A stretch of DNA of 38,922 nt from Chitinophagaceae bacterium (GTDB lineage: Bacteria > Bacteroidota > Bacteroidia > Chitinophagales > Chitinophagaceae), in NCBI GenBank assembly GCA_014379965.1, contig JACMKU010000088.1:1-38922 (forward strand), given 5' to 3'. The position numbers were made by a program, and so were the translations under genes. Shown here piece by piece: positions 18,340 through 26,358 of the stretch. The number at the start of each line of letters is the position of its first letter. Position 1 is the first letter of the stretch. The notes under the pieces were generated by a model, which was not told where the DNA came from, searched no databases, and was given only the letters and a program-made list of their open reading frames with translations.

Positions 18340-20829
18340 ATGATCCAGCAGACGAAGGGGTACGCCGTTATCTATGAAATGCTCGCTAGCAAAGGATTTC
18401 ACCCTTTCACCTTCCAGGAGGAAACCTGGCAATACCTTCTATATCACGAGAGCGGATTGGTAAATGCTCCCACCGGTTGCGGCAAGACATTCTCAGTTTT
18501 CCTCGGAGCAATCATCAACTTCATCAACGATCATCCTGAAGATTATCAATTAAAAAAACAGAACGGCCTGAGGTTGCTCTGGATTACACCTTTGCGTGCA
18601 TTAGCGAAAGATATAGGTCGTGCGATGGAAGAAGTAATCGGCGAATTGAATATGAAGTGGCGCGTAGGCATACGTAACGGCGATACTTCGATGGCGGAGC
18701 GCCAGAAACAAAAGCGGCATATGCCGGAGGTGCTTATCATCACGCCTGAGAGCCTGCATTTGTTATTAGCTCAAAAAGACTATGCATCGGCGTTCCGGCC
18801 TCTCGAAATAATCGCCATCGACGAATGGCATGAACTCATAGGTAGCAAGAGAGGAGTTCAGGTGGAGTTGGCGATCAGCCGGATCATCGGTTGCAGGAAG
18901 CCAGGTATCGACGACCCCGCACTAGCTAATCACCGACTCGCCATCTGGGGGATATCCGCGACTATTGGAAATCTTGGCGAAGCGAAAGAGGTGTTAATGG
19001 CTCCTTTGCAAAAAGAAGGTGTCATCGTGCGCGCCAATATGGATAAGAGGATAGAAATCGAATCGGTGTTTCCCGATGAAATTGAGAAATACCCGTGGGC
19101 AGGACATCTCGGAATAAAACTGGCACATAAAACTATTCCTATCATAGAACAAAGTCGAACCACCCTCATTTTTATTAATACACGAGGCATGAGCGAAACC
19201 TGGTACCAGACTTTACTGGACATCCAGCCTGAGCTTGCTGGCTCCATCGCATTGCACCATGGTTCTATAGATACCGAACTTAGAACATGGGTCGAGGAGA
19301 ATCTTCACTCTGGAAATCTAAAAGCCGTTGTATGTACCGCCAGTCTCGATCTCGGTGTTGACTTCAGACCGGTGGAAACGGTGATACAAGTTGGTTCTCC
19401 AAAGGGAGTAGCGCGATTCCTGCAACGTGCAGGTAGAAGTGGCCATAGTCCGGATGCGGTGAGCAAGATTTATTTCCTTCCAACACATTCGCTTGAACTG
19501 GCCGAAGCCGCCGCACTTAAGACCGCCATTGAGCATGGCACAATCGAAAGCAGGCCTCCAATGATTCTCTGCTATGATGTAATGATCCAATACCTGAATA
19601 CACTCGCTGTATCAGACGGCTTCAGGCCTGCAGAGATATTCCAGGAAATCAAACAGACCTGGTGCTACAGGGACATCACGGAATCCGAATGGGAACAGAT
19701 GTTGCATTTCATCTCCTCTGGGGGAAATGCATTGCAACAGTACGATGAATATAAAAAAGCAGAGATCGAAGATGGTGTGTACAGGATCAAAAGCCGCAGG
19801 CTTGCGATGCGGCACCGCATGCACATCGGCACTATCGTGAGCGACTCCATGATGAAGGTTAAGTTCTTGAGTGGTGGATATATTGGCGTCATTGAAGAGG
19901 GATTCATTTCGAGACTGCAGCCGGGAGACGTGTTTACTCTTGCTGGGCGTCATCTTGAATTTGTAATGATTAAAGAGATGACCGCGCTTGTAAGAAAGAG
20001 TAATGCGAAGAAATCGATCGTGCCCAGCTGGCAGGGAGGAAGGATGCCCCTCAGCGCAAACCTTGGGAAAATACTCCGGCAAACCTTCGATCTCGCAGGT
20101 GCGGGCTCAGACGATAATCAGCCCGAGCTAGTAACGCTCCGCCCTTTATTTGAACTACAGAAAAAATTATCACATGTTCCGGCGCAGGATGAGTTACTTG
20201 TAGAGCAGATTGAGACAAGGGATGGATTTCACCTGTTCGTATATCCTTTCGAGGGAAGACTGGTACACGAGGCGATGGCAGCCATTCTCGCCTTCCGCAT
20301 CAGCCGTATTACACCTATCACATTTTCTCTTGCGATGAACGACTATGGCTTCGAACTGTTGAGTGACCAACCGATTCCAGTTGATGACAGTAATGTGTAC
20401 GAATTATTTTCTCCAGACAATTTGCTTGCAGATATCCAGCGGAGCGTCAACTCTACCGAAATGGCAAGGAGAAAGTTTCGCGACATTGCGGTCATAGGCG
20501 GACTCATCTTCCAGGGATACCCTGGTGAACAAAAAAAGGCCAGGCACCTCCAGGCATCAGCTTCACTCCTATTCAATGTATTCAGTGAATATGAACCCAA
20601 TCACGTACTTCTAAGGCAATCCTACCAGGAAGTGCTGGCGCAGCAGATGGAAGAACTTCGACTGAGGGACATGCTTCACAGGATACAGCGATCGAATATT
20701 GTAATCACGTTTCCCTCGAAACTCACCCCTTTCTGCTTCCCTATCAAAGTCGACAGCATGCGCGAGGATCTTTCTTCGGAAAAGCTGGAAGACAGGGTGC
20801 GGAAGATGCAATTACAACTCGAAAAATAA
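18340..20829 (+). CDS. Ligase-associated DEXH-box helicase (Lhr-like)
   Basis: 829 residues. ATP-driven 3'-5' helicase of the Lhr-core type, named ligase-associated because it travels with the neighbouring ligase and nucleases. RecA-like domain 1 has the Walker A motif APTGCGKT (43-50), TPLRALAKD (motif Ia), TPESLH, DEWH (161-164, the DExH box) and motif III in WGISATIG. Domain 2 shows TLIFINTRG, LHHGSID, VCTASLDLGVDF and the motif VI helix FLQRAGRSGH. A winged helix and the Lhr-core C-terminal domain follow. The start is supported by a perfect promoter box 4 nt upstream. It is separated from the ligase gene by element D but keeps the strand and order of the repair cluster; pdeM follows after 41 nt. 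Confidence 0.95.
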   Translation: MIQQTKGYAVIYEMLASKGFHPFTFQEETWQYLLYHESGLVNAPTGCGKTFSVFLGAIINFINDHPEDYQLKKQNGLRLLWITPLRALAKDIGRAMEEVIGELNMKWRVGIRNGDTSMAERQKQKRHMPEVLIITPESLHLLLAQKDYASAFRPLEIIAIDEWHELIGSKRGVQVELAISRIIGCRKPGIDDPALANHRLAIWGISATIGNLGEAKEVLMAPLQKEGVIVRANMDKRIEIESVFPDEIEKYPWAGHLGIKLAHKTIPIIEQSRTTLIFINTRGMSETWYQTLLDIQPELAGSIALHHGSIDTELRTWVEENLHSGNLKAVVCTASLDLGVDFRPVETVIQVGSPKGVARFLQRAGRSGHSPDAVSKIYFLPTHSLELAEAAALKTAIEHGTIESRPPMILCYDVMIQYLNTLAVSDGFRPAEIFQEIKQTWCYRDITESEWEQMLHFISSGGNALQQYDEYKKAEIEDGVYRIKSRRLAMRHRMHIGTIVSDSMMKVKFLSGGYIGVIEEGFISRLQPGDVFTLAGRHLEFVMIKEMTALVRKSNAKKSIVPSWQGGRMPLSANLGKILRQTFDLAGAGSDDNQPELVTLRPLFELQKKLSHVPAQDELLVEQIETRDGFHLFVYPFEGRLVHEAMAAILAFRISRITPITFSLAMNDYGFELLSDQPIPVDDSNVYELFSPDNLLADIQRSVNSTEMARRKFRDIAVIGGLIFQGYPGEQKKARHLQASASLLFNVFSEYEPNHVLLRQSYQEVLAQQMEELRLRDMLHRIQRSNIVITFPSKLTPFCFPIKVDSMREDLSSEKLEDRVRKMQLQLEK

Positions 20830-20863
20830 TTTCACTGTAAGTACTCTTTAGCTTTTAGATTTG
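20830..20863 (+). promoter_or_regulatory. Promoter of pdeM
   Basis: TTTC (20830-20833), 22-nt spacer, TAGATTTG (20856-20863), an exact match to the -7 consensus. It ends 7 nt before the ATG at 20871, so the mRNA would be leaderless or nearly so. pdeM could therefore be expressed without the helicase. Confidence 0.5.
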
Positions 20864-20870
20864 CAGCCTT

Positions 20871-21530
20871 ATGGCGGCGTACATATCCTACCTTTTACAG
20901 GATCAACACCTGGTGATGAGTGCAGAGAGGACTTTATTCTGGGAAAATGAATCAACCTTGATCGTGGCTGATATTCATGCGGGCAAGACGGGTCATTTCC
21001 GAAAAGCCGGCATCGGCATTCCTCAAAATGTATACAAAGACGATCTGCACCGGTTGCTTACACAGGTCCTTTTCTTCAAAGCCGAGAAACTGATCATAGT
21101 GGGTGACTTGTCACATAGCTTAGTCAACAAAGAACTCGACCTGTTCAGGAAGTGGCGACATGATTTTCCATCGCTTGAAGTAATATTGGTAAAAGGGAAT
21201 CACGACATTCTTGGAGACAGATGGTATGCCGAATCAGCTATCACCGTCAGCGAGCAACAGCTCCTGGTAAAAAATTTTCTATTCGTTCACGATATTCTCA
21301 CGTCGGGTTTACAACCGGCACCCGGCAAATTCGTTTTCTCCGGTCACCTTCACCCAGGCATTACCATACGTGGACGCGGACGGCAGACACTCCGATTTCC
21401 CTGTTTCTATTATACTCCGCAATACTGTGTCTTGCCCGCCTTCAGCCGGTTCACAGGAACATTTAAAATAGAGCCCGACAAGGGAGAGAAGGTTTTTGCG
21501 ATAATAGATAAGGAGATTGTGAGTTTGTAA
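20871..21530 (+). CDS. pdeM: Ligase-associated metallophosphoesterase
   Basis: 219 residues. Calcineurin-like phosphoesterase; characterised relatives from such clusters are Mn-dependent DNA nucleases. All metal-binding motifs are visible in order: VADIHAGK (D-x-H), IIVGDLSHS (GD), VKGNHDI (GNHD), FVHDIL, and FSGHLHPG (GHxH). The segment KTGHFRKAGI after the first motif is typical of this subfamily. It is the fourth and last gene of the repair set of exonuclease, ligase, helicase and PdeM. It has its own probable promoter 41 nt after the helicase stop. The perfect hairpin F follows 12 nt after its stop, shared with the convergent DUF5916 gene. Confidence 0.93.
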   Translation: MAAYISYLLQDQHLVMSAERTLFWENESTLIVADIHAGKTGHFRKAGIGIPQNVYKDDLHRLLTQVLFFKAEKLIIVGDLSHSLVNKELDLFRKWRHDFPSLEVILVKGNHDILGDRWYAESAITVSEQQLLVKNFLFVHDILTSGLQPAPGKFVFSGHLHPGITIRGRGRQTLRFPCFYYTPQYCVLPAFSRFTGTFKIEPDKGEKVFAIIDKEIVSL

Positions 21531-21542
21531 ATTTCTAGCAAG

Positions 21543-21602
21543 CAGGAATTGGGAATCGGGAATTGGGAATCAGGAATCCCAATTCCCGATTCCCAATTCC
21601 TG
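21543..21602. repeat. Heptad-built perfect 26-bp hairpin between convergent genes (element F)
   Basis: 21543-21568 is the exact reverse complement of 21577-21602 (26 bp), loop of 8 nt. The arms repeat the 7-nt words GGAATTG, GGAATCG and GGAATTG, and the loop region continues with GGAATCA. It starts 12 nt after the pdeM stop and ends 4 nt before the stop of the DUF5916 gene, filling the gap. No T tract on either side. Confidence 0.95.
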
Positions 21603-21606
21603 ATTC

Positions 21607-24057
21607 CTATTTAGCACGTTTTTTCAACTGATTGTAATCAAGGAAGTATATGAATCGAAGAGTCACTTCATTTCCATGCCGGAGTGAAAAAGTCTCGGTA
21701 AGGTTATTAAAATACCTGGTCTTGGTTGAACCATTTACAAGTTCATCTTCACCAAGCGAGTTCTTATATCCAAGTATCAAACGGCTTCCTAACCTGAAAT
21801 CCCAGGTAAAGAATGCATCGAGATTAAATACGTTGAAGTTCTCATCCCTGCCACCGATAAACGGTCTTGGGACCGGGTTTCCCTTTGAATCCACATTAGC
21901 AAATCTATTGTACAACACCTGGCTCCAGTAGTGCCTGGCCCTGAGCGTAAGATTAATTCTAGGAGTAAAGTTGTAAATTCCGGAGAATACAGAGGTCACG
22001 TCCTTGAAATCAACGAATCCTATGATCGGCTCACCGCTCATCTCCTCCCCCGCATATACGATGTAGTCGGTTTCACCTTCGTGGCGATGTGTGAACTCGA
22101 GCGAAAACTTATTGCTGAAACGATAACGGAGTCCGCCTTCAGCAATATGGTATTTCTTCTCGGATACGTTGAAGAATTCAGCCAGTAGCAAATTATAATT
22201 GAATAGGAATTTCTTTCGACTGTCGGTATTCCCCGAAAGGTTCAGGAATCCATAGGAAGGTCTACGGGCATAATAGGTAAACGGACTTCCAAAAACGAAA
22301 TAGTCGTGCTGGTCTGTGAGCCATGATGCATTCAAGGTCGTCTCCCAGAAGTTTCGGAATGTCCATTCGCCAGTTGCCGAAATCGTGGCATCCATGAATT
22401 GGTCAGGTCTGTAAAGTCTCCTGTAGGTAACGTCGAGAGTATAACGGTAGTTGAGGAAATTCTTAACCGGCGTAAACTGATTATAAATAAAGCTCGCAGA
22501 GTTGATATGCAGATTAGATGCCGGCAGGTACCCAAGATCTGTAGGGTCATAATACCTGGAGCGCATTATGTTTTGATAGTTGTACTGAAACCTACCGCTA
22601 ACCTTGCCTGCACGAAGGAGCGTATTGTAGCCATCGTACGAGTTCGCCGTAAAGACCTTGCTATAATGCGCGAACCCGCGAAGATTAAATTTGTTATCAT
22701 TATCGAAGAAACTAAAATCAAATCCGGTTACGTTCGCATCCCTACCACCACCGCTTCTCAATACGTTCGTATTTGTAAACGTCACAAACGATCTACCTTT
22801 TAGCGCCTGGTCGAGTACTACGATATTGTAGTTACTTAATACTTCTGTCTGTATCCTCGATCGCTCATTAGTCGTCCGATCTCGCACACTGGCAAACATG
22901 GGGGAGCTAATGGCATTGAAGACTCCGATGCCAAGTTTCTTCTTGGTCCTTCCCGACAGTTTCAATCCATTATACAATCTCGTTCTTGCGGGGTTGTTGA
23001 TGATCTCGATATTCGGGTTGCCTGTCGCCAAATCGGTAATGTCATGATAGCGTGTTGGCATTCCTCCCACCCGGCGCGAGTAAAATAGCCCCGCCTTATT
23101 GAAGATTTCAGTACCCTCTGTAAAGAACGGACGATAATCATCAAATCTTACTTCGTATGGCGTGAGGTTGTTGACAACATTGTCGGAAACCACTTGTCCG
23201 AAATCAGGGATCAGTGTAGCATCGAGCGTGAAACTTTCATTGATGCCATATTTCAGATCCATGCCACCGCTTGCAAGCCATTCATTATGATACCCGCCAT
23301 TTTCCGGAGTGCTACGAATACCAGTAGATATGTATGGAGAAAAACTTAGGCGAAGAGGAGGACTAACATCAATCAGGTTTTGAAGACTTCCAAACTGGTT
23401 GACAAAGCCGTTGATCTTTGGATCTACCGGATTCCAAAAGGAGATCTCGTTATTGCGTCTCACTGAGCGAAGGAATTGTAGTCCCCAGTCCTGGACACTT
23501 TTACGAGAGAAACGCAGTGATAGGTAAGGTATTCGTATTTCGACGGTCCATCCATCGGCGGTCATGCTCACCTTGCTTTCCCACACGGCATCCCAGGTCC
23601 TGTCGCCATACTCACCAGCTTCCGTAACGAGGTTGGCACCAAGTCTCGCATCCGTTTGAACGTTCGAGCTGGTGACGAGAAACTGGAATCCATTCTGATC
23701 ATCGTTGTATGTATCGAGGAAAACCGAAAAATAGTCCACGTCTTTTTGTTGCTCCTCATCTCTTGCAGTAATCTGCTTACGGATTAATGAGGGATCGTCG
23801 AACAATCGGGCGCCGATATAAATGGCCGTGTTATCGTAAAGTAGCTTTACCTCTGTCTGCTGTGAAGGGGATTCTCCGAACGAGGGAAAGTTTTGAACGA
23901 ATCCGGTAGCGGATATTACATCTTGCCAGGCAATATCATCCAGCACTCCATCTATGACGGGTGGACGACTGAGCTTCACCGCTTGTATTGATTTAGACTG
24001 GGAAAAAACCTGTCCACCAACCAGCAACATCAGGAATAGGCAAAATGATCTTCTCAA
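21607..24057 (-). CDS. CBM9-like / DUF5916 outer-membrane-type protein
   Basis: 816 residues with an N-terminal signal peptide (MRRSFCLFLMLLVGGQVFSQ). The mature N-terminal part (about 25-200) is a carbohydrate-binding family 9-like domain of the type fused to DUF5916 (AVKLSRPPVIDGVLDDIAW, later DDQNGFQFLVTSSNVQTDARL and WDAVWESKVSM). The remainder (about 230-816) is the DUF5916 region: alternating beta strands rich in Y, F, R and N with short turns, consistent with a transmembrane beta-barrel, ending in a strand-like segment plus a basic KKRAK tail. The family is common in Bacteroidota; its substrate and function are not established. It is convergent with pdeM and has its own promoter between its start and the end of the XRE-S24 regulator gene. 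Confidence 0.88.
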   Translation of the reverse strand: MRRSFCLFLMLLVGGQVFSQSKSIQAVKLSRPPVIDGVLDDIAWQDVISATGFVQNFPSFGESPSQQTEVKLLYDNTAIYIGARLFDDPSLIRKQITARDEEQQKDVDYFSVFLDTYNDDQNGFQFLVTSSNVQTDARLGANLVTEAGEYGDRTWDAVWESKVSMTADGWTVEIRIPYLSLRFSRKSVQDWGLQFLRSVRRNNEISFWNPVDPKINGFVNQFGSLQNLIDVSPPLRLSFSPYISTGIRSTPENGGYHNEWLASGGMDLKYGINESFTLDATLIPDFGQVVSDNVVNNLTPYEVRFDDYRPFFTEGTEIFNKAGLFYSRRVGGMPTRYHDITDLATGNPNIEIINNPARTRLYNGLKLSGRTKKKLGIGVFNAISSPMFASVRDRTTNERSRIQTEVLSNYNIVVLDQALKGRSFVTFTNTNVLRSGGGRDANVTGFDFSFFDNDNKFNLRGFAHYSKVFTANSYDGYNTLLRAGKVSGRFQYNYQNIMRSRYYDPTDLGYLPASNLHINSASFIYNQFTPVKNFLNYRYTLDVTYRRLYRPDQFMDATISATGEWTFRNFWETTLNASWLTDQHDYFVFGSPFTYYARRPSYGFLNLSGNTDSRKKFLFNYNLLLAEFFNVSEKKYHIAEGGLRYRFSNKFSLEFTHRHEGETDYIVYAGEEMSGEPIIGFVDFKDVTSVFSGIYNFTPRINLTLRARHYWSQVLYNRFANVDSKGNPVPRPFIGGRDENFNVFNLDAFFTWDFRLGSRLILGYKNSLGEDELVNGSTKTRYFNNLTETFSLRHGNEVTLRFIYFLDYNQLKKRAK

Positions 24058-24077
24058 AGCACGCTATTGTAGCATAA

Positions 24078-24109
24078 CAAATATATACGACAGTAGCGAA
24101 GACTCGAAA
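24078..24109 (-). promoter_or_regulatory. Promoter of the DUF5916 gene
   Basis: Read on the minus strand: TTTC (24109-24106), 20-nt spacer, TATATTTG (24085-24078), an exact match to TAnnTTTG. It ends 20 nt upstream of the start codon. Confidence 0.6.
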
Positions 24110-24149
24110 GTTGCTTCTCGAAAAATGAGTTGGTGGGGAGAAAATGCGT

Positions 24150-24899
24150 TTAGTTCATTCGCTTTTTTAGGGAAACTACCTGTTCCTGCAGGTTAGTCAC
24201 CATATCGGCGAGCTGGTTCATGTTCCACCTTTGCTGCATATTCATCTTAGAGATAACGACTTGTGCTTCCCATACCTCCAGGATTTCCTCCGCATTTACC
24301 GCATAAGGGTGGAAGACAGGATTGTCGCTGACCAGAGTAAGTTTATTTTTCGTGCGCCCGTTTTTCTGTATCCTTTTATATACGATCCCCTCATTTCGTG
24401 AGATCACGATGCAGGCAGTATTATTCTTTACTTCATCGATGCTGTTCACCTTCTCTCCTACGATTACAGAACCGCTTGGTGTTGGTAACATCGAATCCCC
24501 AACTATCTCGAATGCCCGATAATTACCACCGGCAAGCATTGGTAGGGTAAAGGTGTTAAGCTCATCGACAAATTCCGGGTCGGCATAGCCAGCGAGATAA
24601 CCCGCCGCGGCCTTTACCGGAACAAAAGGAATATCGGGACGACCTGAGGCAAGCTTGAGGGCCCTTCTCTTCGCCAGGTAATTACTTTTGTTATCGGCCA
24701 GGTCCTTCCTGAGAACTTCGTCGAGTGTTAGTTTAAACATATCACATACCACTTCGAGGACATCGATCCTCGGATCTGCACGCTCTTCTTCATAAGCGCC
24801 AAGCAGGGAACGTTTAATTCGGAGTTTCTGTGCAAACTCTTCCTGCGTCCAGCCGCGGAGTTTGCGAAGGTATTTGAGATTTTTGTTTGCTATAGCCAT
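24150..24899 (-). CDS. LexA/CI-like transcriptional regulator (XRE HTH + S24 domain)
   Basis: 249 residues. Residues 7-65 are an XRE helix-turn-helix (LRKLRGWTQEEFAQKL, RSLLGAYEEERADP). The C-terminal half is a peptidase S24-like domain with the Ser-Lys dyad in place: Ser136 in VGDSMLP and Lys175 in GIVYKRI. A candidate Ala99-Gly100 self-cleavage bond lies in the linker (VKAAAGYLAG), as in LexA and phage CI. The last about 30 residues look like a short coiled coil. The layout suggests a repressor inactivated by autocleavage after DNA damage, but some Bacteroidota homologues may act as non-cleaving sensors, so this is inference. A strong palindromic operator overlaps its own promoter. It lies near the repair genes but not in an operon with them. 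No prophage genes are visible around it. Confidence 0.88.
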   Translation of the reverse strand: MAIANKNLKYLRKLRGWTQEEFAQKLRIKRSLLGAYEEERADPRIDVLEVVCDMFKLTLDEVLRKDLADNKSNYLAKRRALKLASGRPDIPFVPVKAAAGYLAGYADPEFVDELNTFTLPMLAGGNYRAFEIVGDSMLPTPSGSVIVGEKVNSIDEVKNNTACIVISRNEGIVYKRIQKNGRTKNKLTLVSDNPVFHPYAVNAEEILEVWEAQVVISKMNMQQRWNMNQLADMVTNLQEQVVSLKKRMN

Positions 24900-24901
24900 A
24901 C

Positions 24902-24930
24902 ACTAAATTATTTAGTATGCAAAATACTAA
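24902..24930 (-). promoter_or_regulatory. Autoregulatory operator of the XRE-S24 gene
   Basis: Two overlapping perfect dyads directly before the ATG at 24899: ACTAAAT-T-ATTTAGT (24902-24916) and TTAGTAT-N5-ATACTAA (24912-24930). Together they hold three copies of the half-site TTAGT/ACTAA. They lie over the -7 box and predicted start point, the position expected for self-repression. Confidence 0.75.
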
Positions 24931-24949
24931 TTAATTTGACAAAACCAAA
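24920..24949 (-). promoter_or_regulatory. Promoter of the XRE-S24 gene
   Basis: Minus strand: TTTG (24949-24946), 18-nt spacer, GTATTTTG (24927-24920), which differs from TAnnTTTG at the first two positions. It overlaps the operator dyads, so repressor binding would block it. Confidence 0.45.
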
Positions 24950-24979
24950 AAAATTATGGTTTCTTATCTAACCGGAAGA

Positions 24980-25131
24980 CGTTCATTGCGAGGAATGAGA
25001 AAGGAAATTCACCCAAGTCGAGATTGCTTCGGCCTCCAGGTAGCCTATGACATTACATGATACACTATGCCTCGCAATAAACGTGGTGGGTGTGGGTGAG
25101 CATTATGGCCTCGCAATAACCGTGGTGCGGG
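24980..25131. repeat. Dispersed-type inverted and direct repeat upstream of surE (element I)
   Basis: The left arm at 24980-24993 and right arm at 25070-25083 are complementary at 13 of 14 positions (core ATTGCGAGG / CCTCGCAAT). The right arm recurs at 25109-25122 as part of a 38-39-nt direct repeat (copies from 25066 and 25104). A GAGATTGCTTCGG segment (25019-25032) lies between the arms. The words resemble a dispersed intergenic repeat I know from many bacterial genomes, but no other copy is in this window. Unlike the other repeats here it lies at 5' gene ends and has no 7-nt word structure. Confidence 0.7.
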
Positions 25132-25180
25132 TGGGAGGGCACCAAGCAACCAAAAAATCAAGCAACTGAGAAACCAACCG

Positions 25181-25212
25181 TTTGGTGTATAAGAAAAAAG
25201 TACCCACTTTTG
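25181..25212 (+). promoter_or_regulatory. Promoter of surE
   Basis: TTTG (25181-25184), 20-nt spacer, CACTTTTG (25205-25212; one mismatch to TAnnTTTG), ending 8 nt before the ATG at 25221. The promoter covers the open frame upstream of that ATG, which supports 25221 as the true start and implies a leader of only a few nucleotides. Confidence 0.55.
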
Positions 25213-25220
25213 CGAAGCAT

Positions 25221-26057
25221 ATGGCAAAAGCAAAAAAGACAGCCCGAAAGAAAACGGCGAAGGCAGCAAAAGGATCAATCCGAGCGCGTGAGGACAAGCC
25301 GGTGATACTAATTACCAATGACGATGGTGTCACTGCACCCGGGATCATGAACCTCGTGGAGGCAGTAAAAGATCTTGGCAAGATCATAGTGGTTGCCCCC
25401 GATAAGCCGCAGTCTGGGATGGGTCATGCCATCACAATCGGCCAGCCGTTGAGGCTTCATCGCGTAAGTGTTTTTGGCGACATCGAAGCCTATGCCTGCA
25501 CCGGCACTCCTGTAGATTGCGTAAAGCTCGCCGTTGATAAAGTACTTCACCGGAAACCCGACCTCTGCCTCAGTGGCATTAACCACGGGGCGAACCACAG
25601 CATCAACGTTATTTATTCAGGTACGATGTCGGCCGCCGTTGAGGCAGCGATCGAGAGCATTCCATCCGCAGGCTTTTCATTGCTGGATTATAATATAGAA
25701 GCGGATTTCACCGGCGCTAGAAAATTTACCAGGATGGTTGTTGAGAAGATGCTGAGTACCCCACTCGACAAGCATACGGTTTTCAACGTGAACATTCCTT
25801 CTGTCCCCGTAGAATTGCTCAATGGCTTAAGGATCTGCAAACAAGCCTATGCCAAGTATGAGGAAGACTTCGTCGAGCGTCTCGATCCCAACGGCAGGAA
25901 GTATTATTGGCTCACCGGCGAGTTCGTGAATTTTGATAAAGGCAAGGATACTGATGTATATGCACTCGCGAATAACTATGTAAGCGTAGTACCTGTGCAA
26001 TTTGACCTCACGAATTACGTTCTAAAAGCCAAACTCGAAAAATTGTGGAAATTATGA
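25221..26057 (+). CDS. surE: 5'/3'-nucleotidase SurE
   Basis: 278 residues from ATG 25221; an in-frame TTG at 25182 is rejected because the promoter covers it. SurE is a metal-dependent phosphatase for nucleoside monophosphates, linked to survival in stationary phase. The metal-binding ITNDDGV (Asp34, Asp35) is followed by VVAPDKPQSGMGHAIT and LSGINHGANHSINVIYSGT, all hallmark segments. Compared with the usual start MKILLTNDDG, this protein has about 26 extra N-terminal residues rich in Lys, Ala and Arg (AKAKKTARKKTAKAAKG), resembling histone H1-like tails. The stop overlaps the start of the next gene (ATGA), so they are translationally coupled. Function of the basic tail is unknown. Confidence 0.95.
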   Translation: MAKAKKTARKKTAKAAKGSIRAREDKPVILITNDDGVTAPGIMNLVEAVKDLGKIIVVAPDKPQSGMGHAITIGQPLRLHRVSVFGDIEAYACTGTPVDCVKLAVDKVLHRKPDLCLSGINHGANHSINVIYSGTMSAAVEAAIESIPSAGFSLLDYNIEADFTGARKFTRMVVEKMLSTPLDKHTVFNVNIPSVPVELLNGLRICKQAYAKYEEDFVERLDPNGRKYYWLTGEFVNFDKGKDTDVYALANNYVSVVPVQFDLTNYVLKAKLEKLWKL

Positions 26058-26350
26058 TCTTTAAAAAAGATAACCTCAAGCTCGGCATCGTACTTGGATT
26101 GATTGGGCCGTTATTGGGACTGGTCGTCATCTATTTCATCAACTTCCCGTCTTATGACTTCCTCGAGTTTCTTGATTACTTTATCCACGACAACAAAATG
26201 ATCACTTCCTTCGGATCCTTGTCCCTACTGGCAAACGTCATCCTCTTCACGATCTATGTGAACACACACCGCGATTATACGGCCAAAGGCATTTTCCTGG
26301 TGACACTTGTTTACGGTATCGGAATTTTAGTTTTGAAAATCATGAATTGA
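26054..26350 (+). CDS. Small membrane protein, unknown function
   Basis: 98 residues from ATG 26054; an in-frame start 9 nt earlier is possible, but 26054 gives the clean ATGA overlap with the surE stop. Three predicted membrane helices: about residues 9-28 (LGIVLGLIGPLLGLVVIYFI), 51-70 (ITSFGSLSLLANVILFTIYV) and 78-95 (GIFLVTLVYGIGILVLKI). A short loop with YDFLEFLDYFI lies between the first two. I do not recognise a named family. Its position between surE and lpxB, in the same direction, suggests co-expression with surE. Element C begins 8 nt after the stop. Confidence 0.82.
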   Translation: MIFKKDNLKLGIVLGLIGPLLGLVVIYFINFPSYDFLEFLDYFIHDNKMITSFGSLSLLANVILFTIYVNTHRDYTAKGIFLVTLVYGIGILVLKIMN

Positions 26351-26358
26351 CAGTCTTT

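Noticed and set aside
21543..21602. Ordinary rho-independent terminator
   Set aside because: The stem is much longer than usual, made of iterated heptads, and neither strand has a T tract after it, so it is listed as a repeat element.
24150..24899. Prophage repressor marking a prophage
   Set aside because: The protein is CI-like, but the neighbours are conserved chromosomal genes and no phage gene or att-like duplication is seen.
25182..25220. TTG start for surE
   Set aside because: The interval contains the -33/-7 promoter elements, and the ATG at 25221 fits the short leader.
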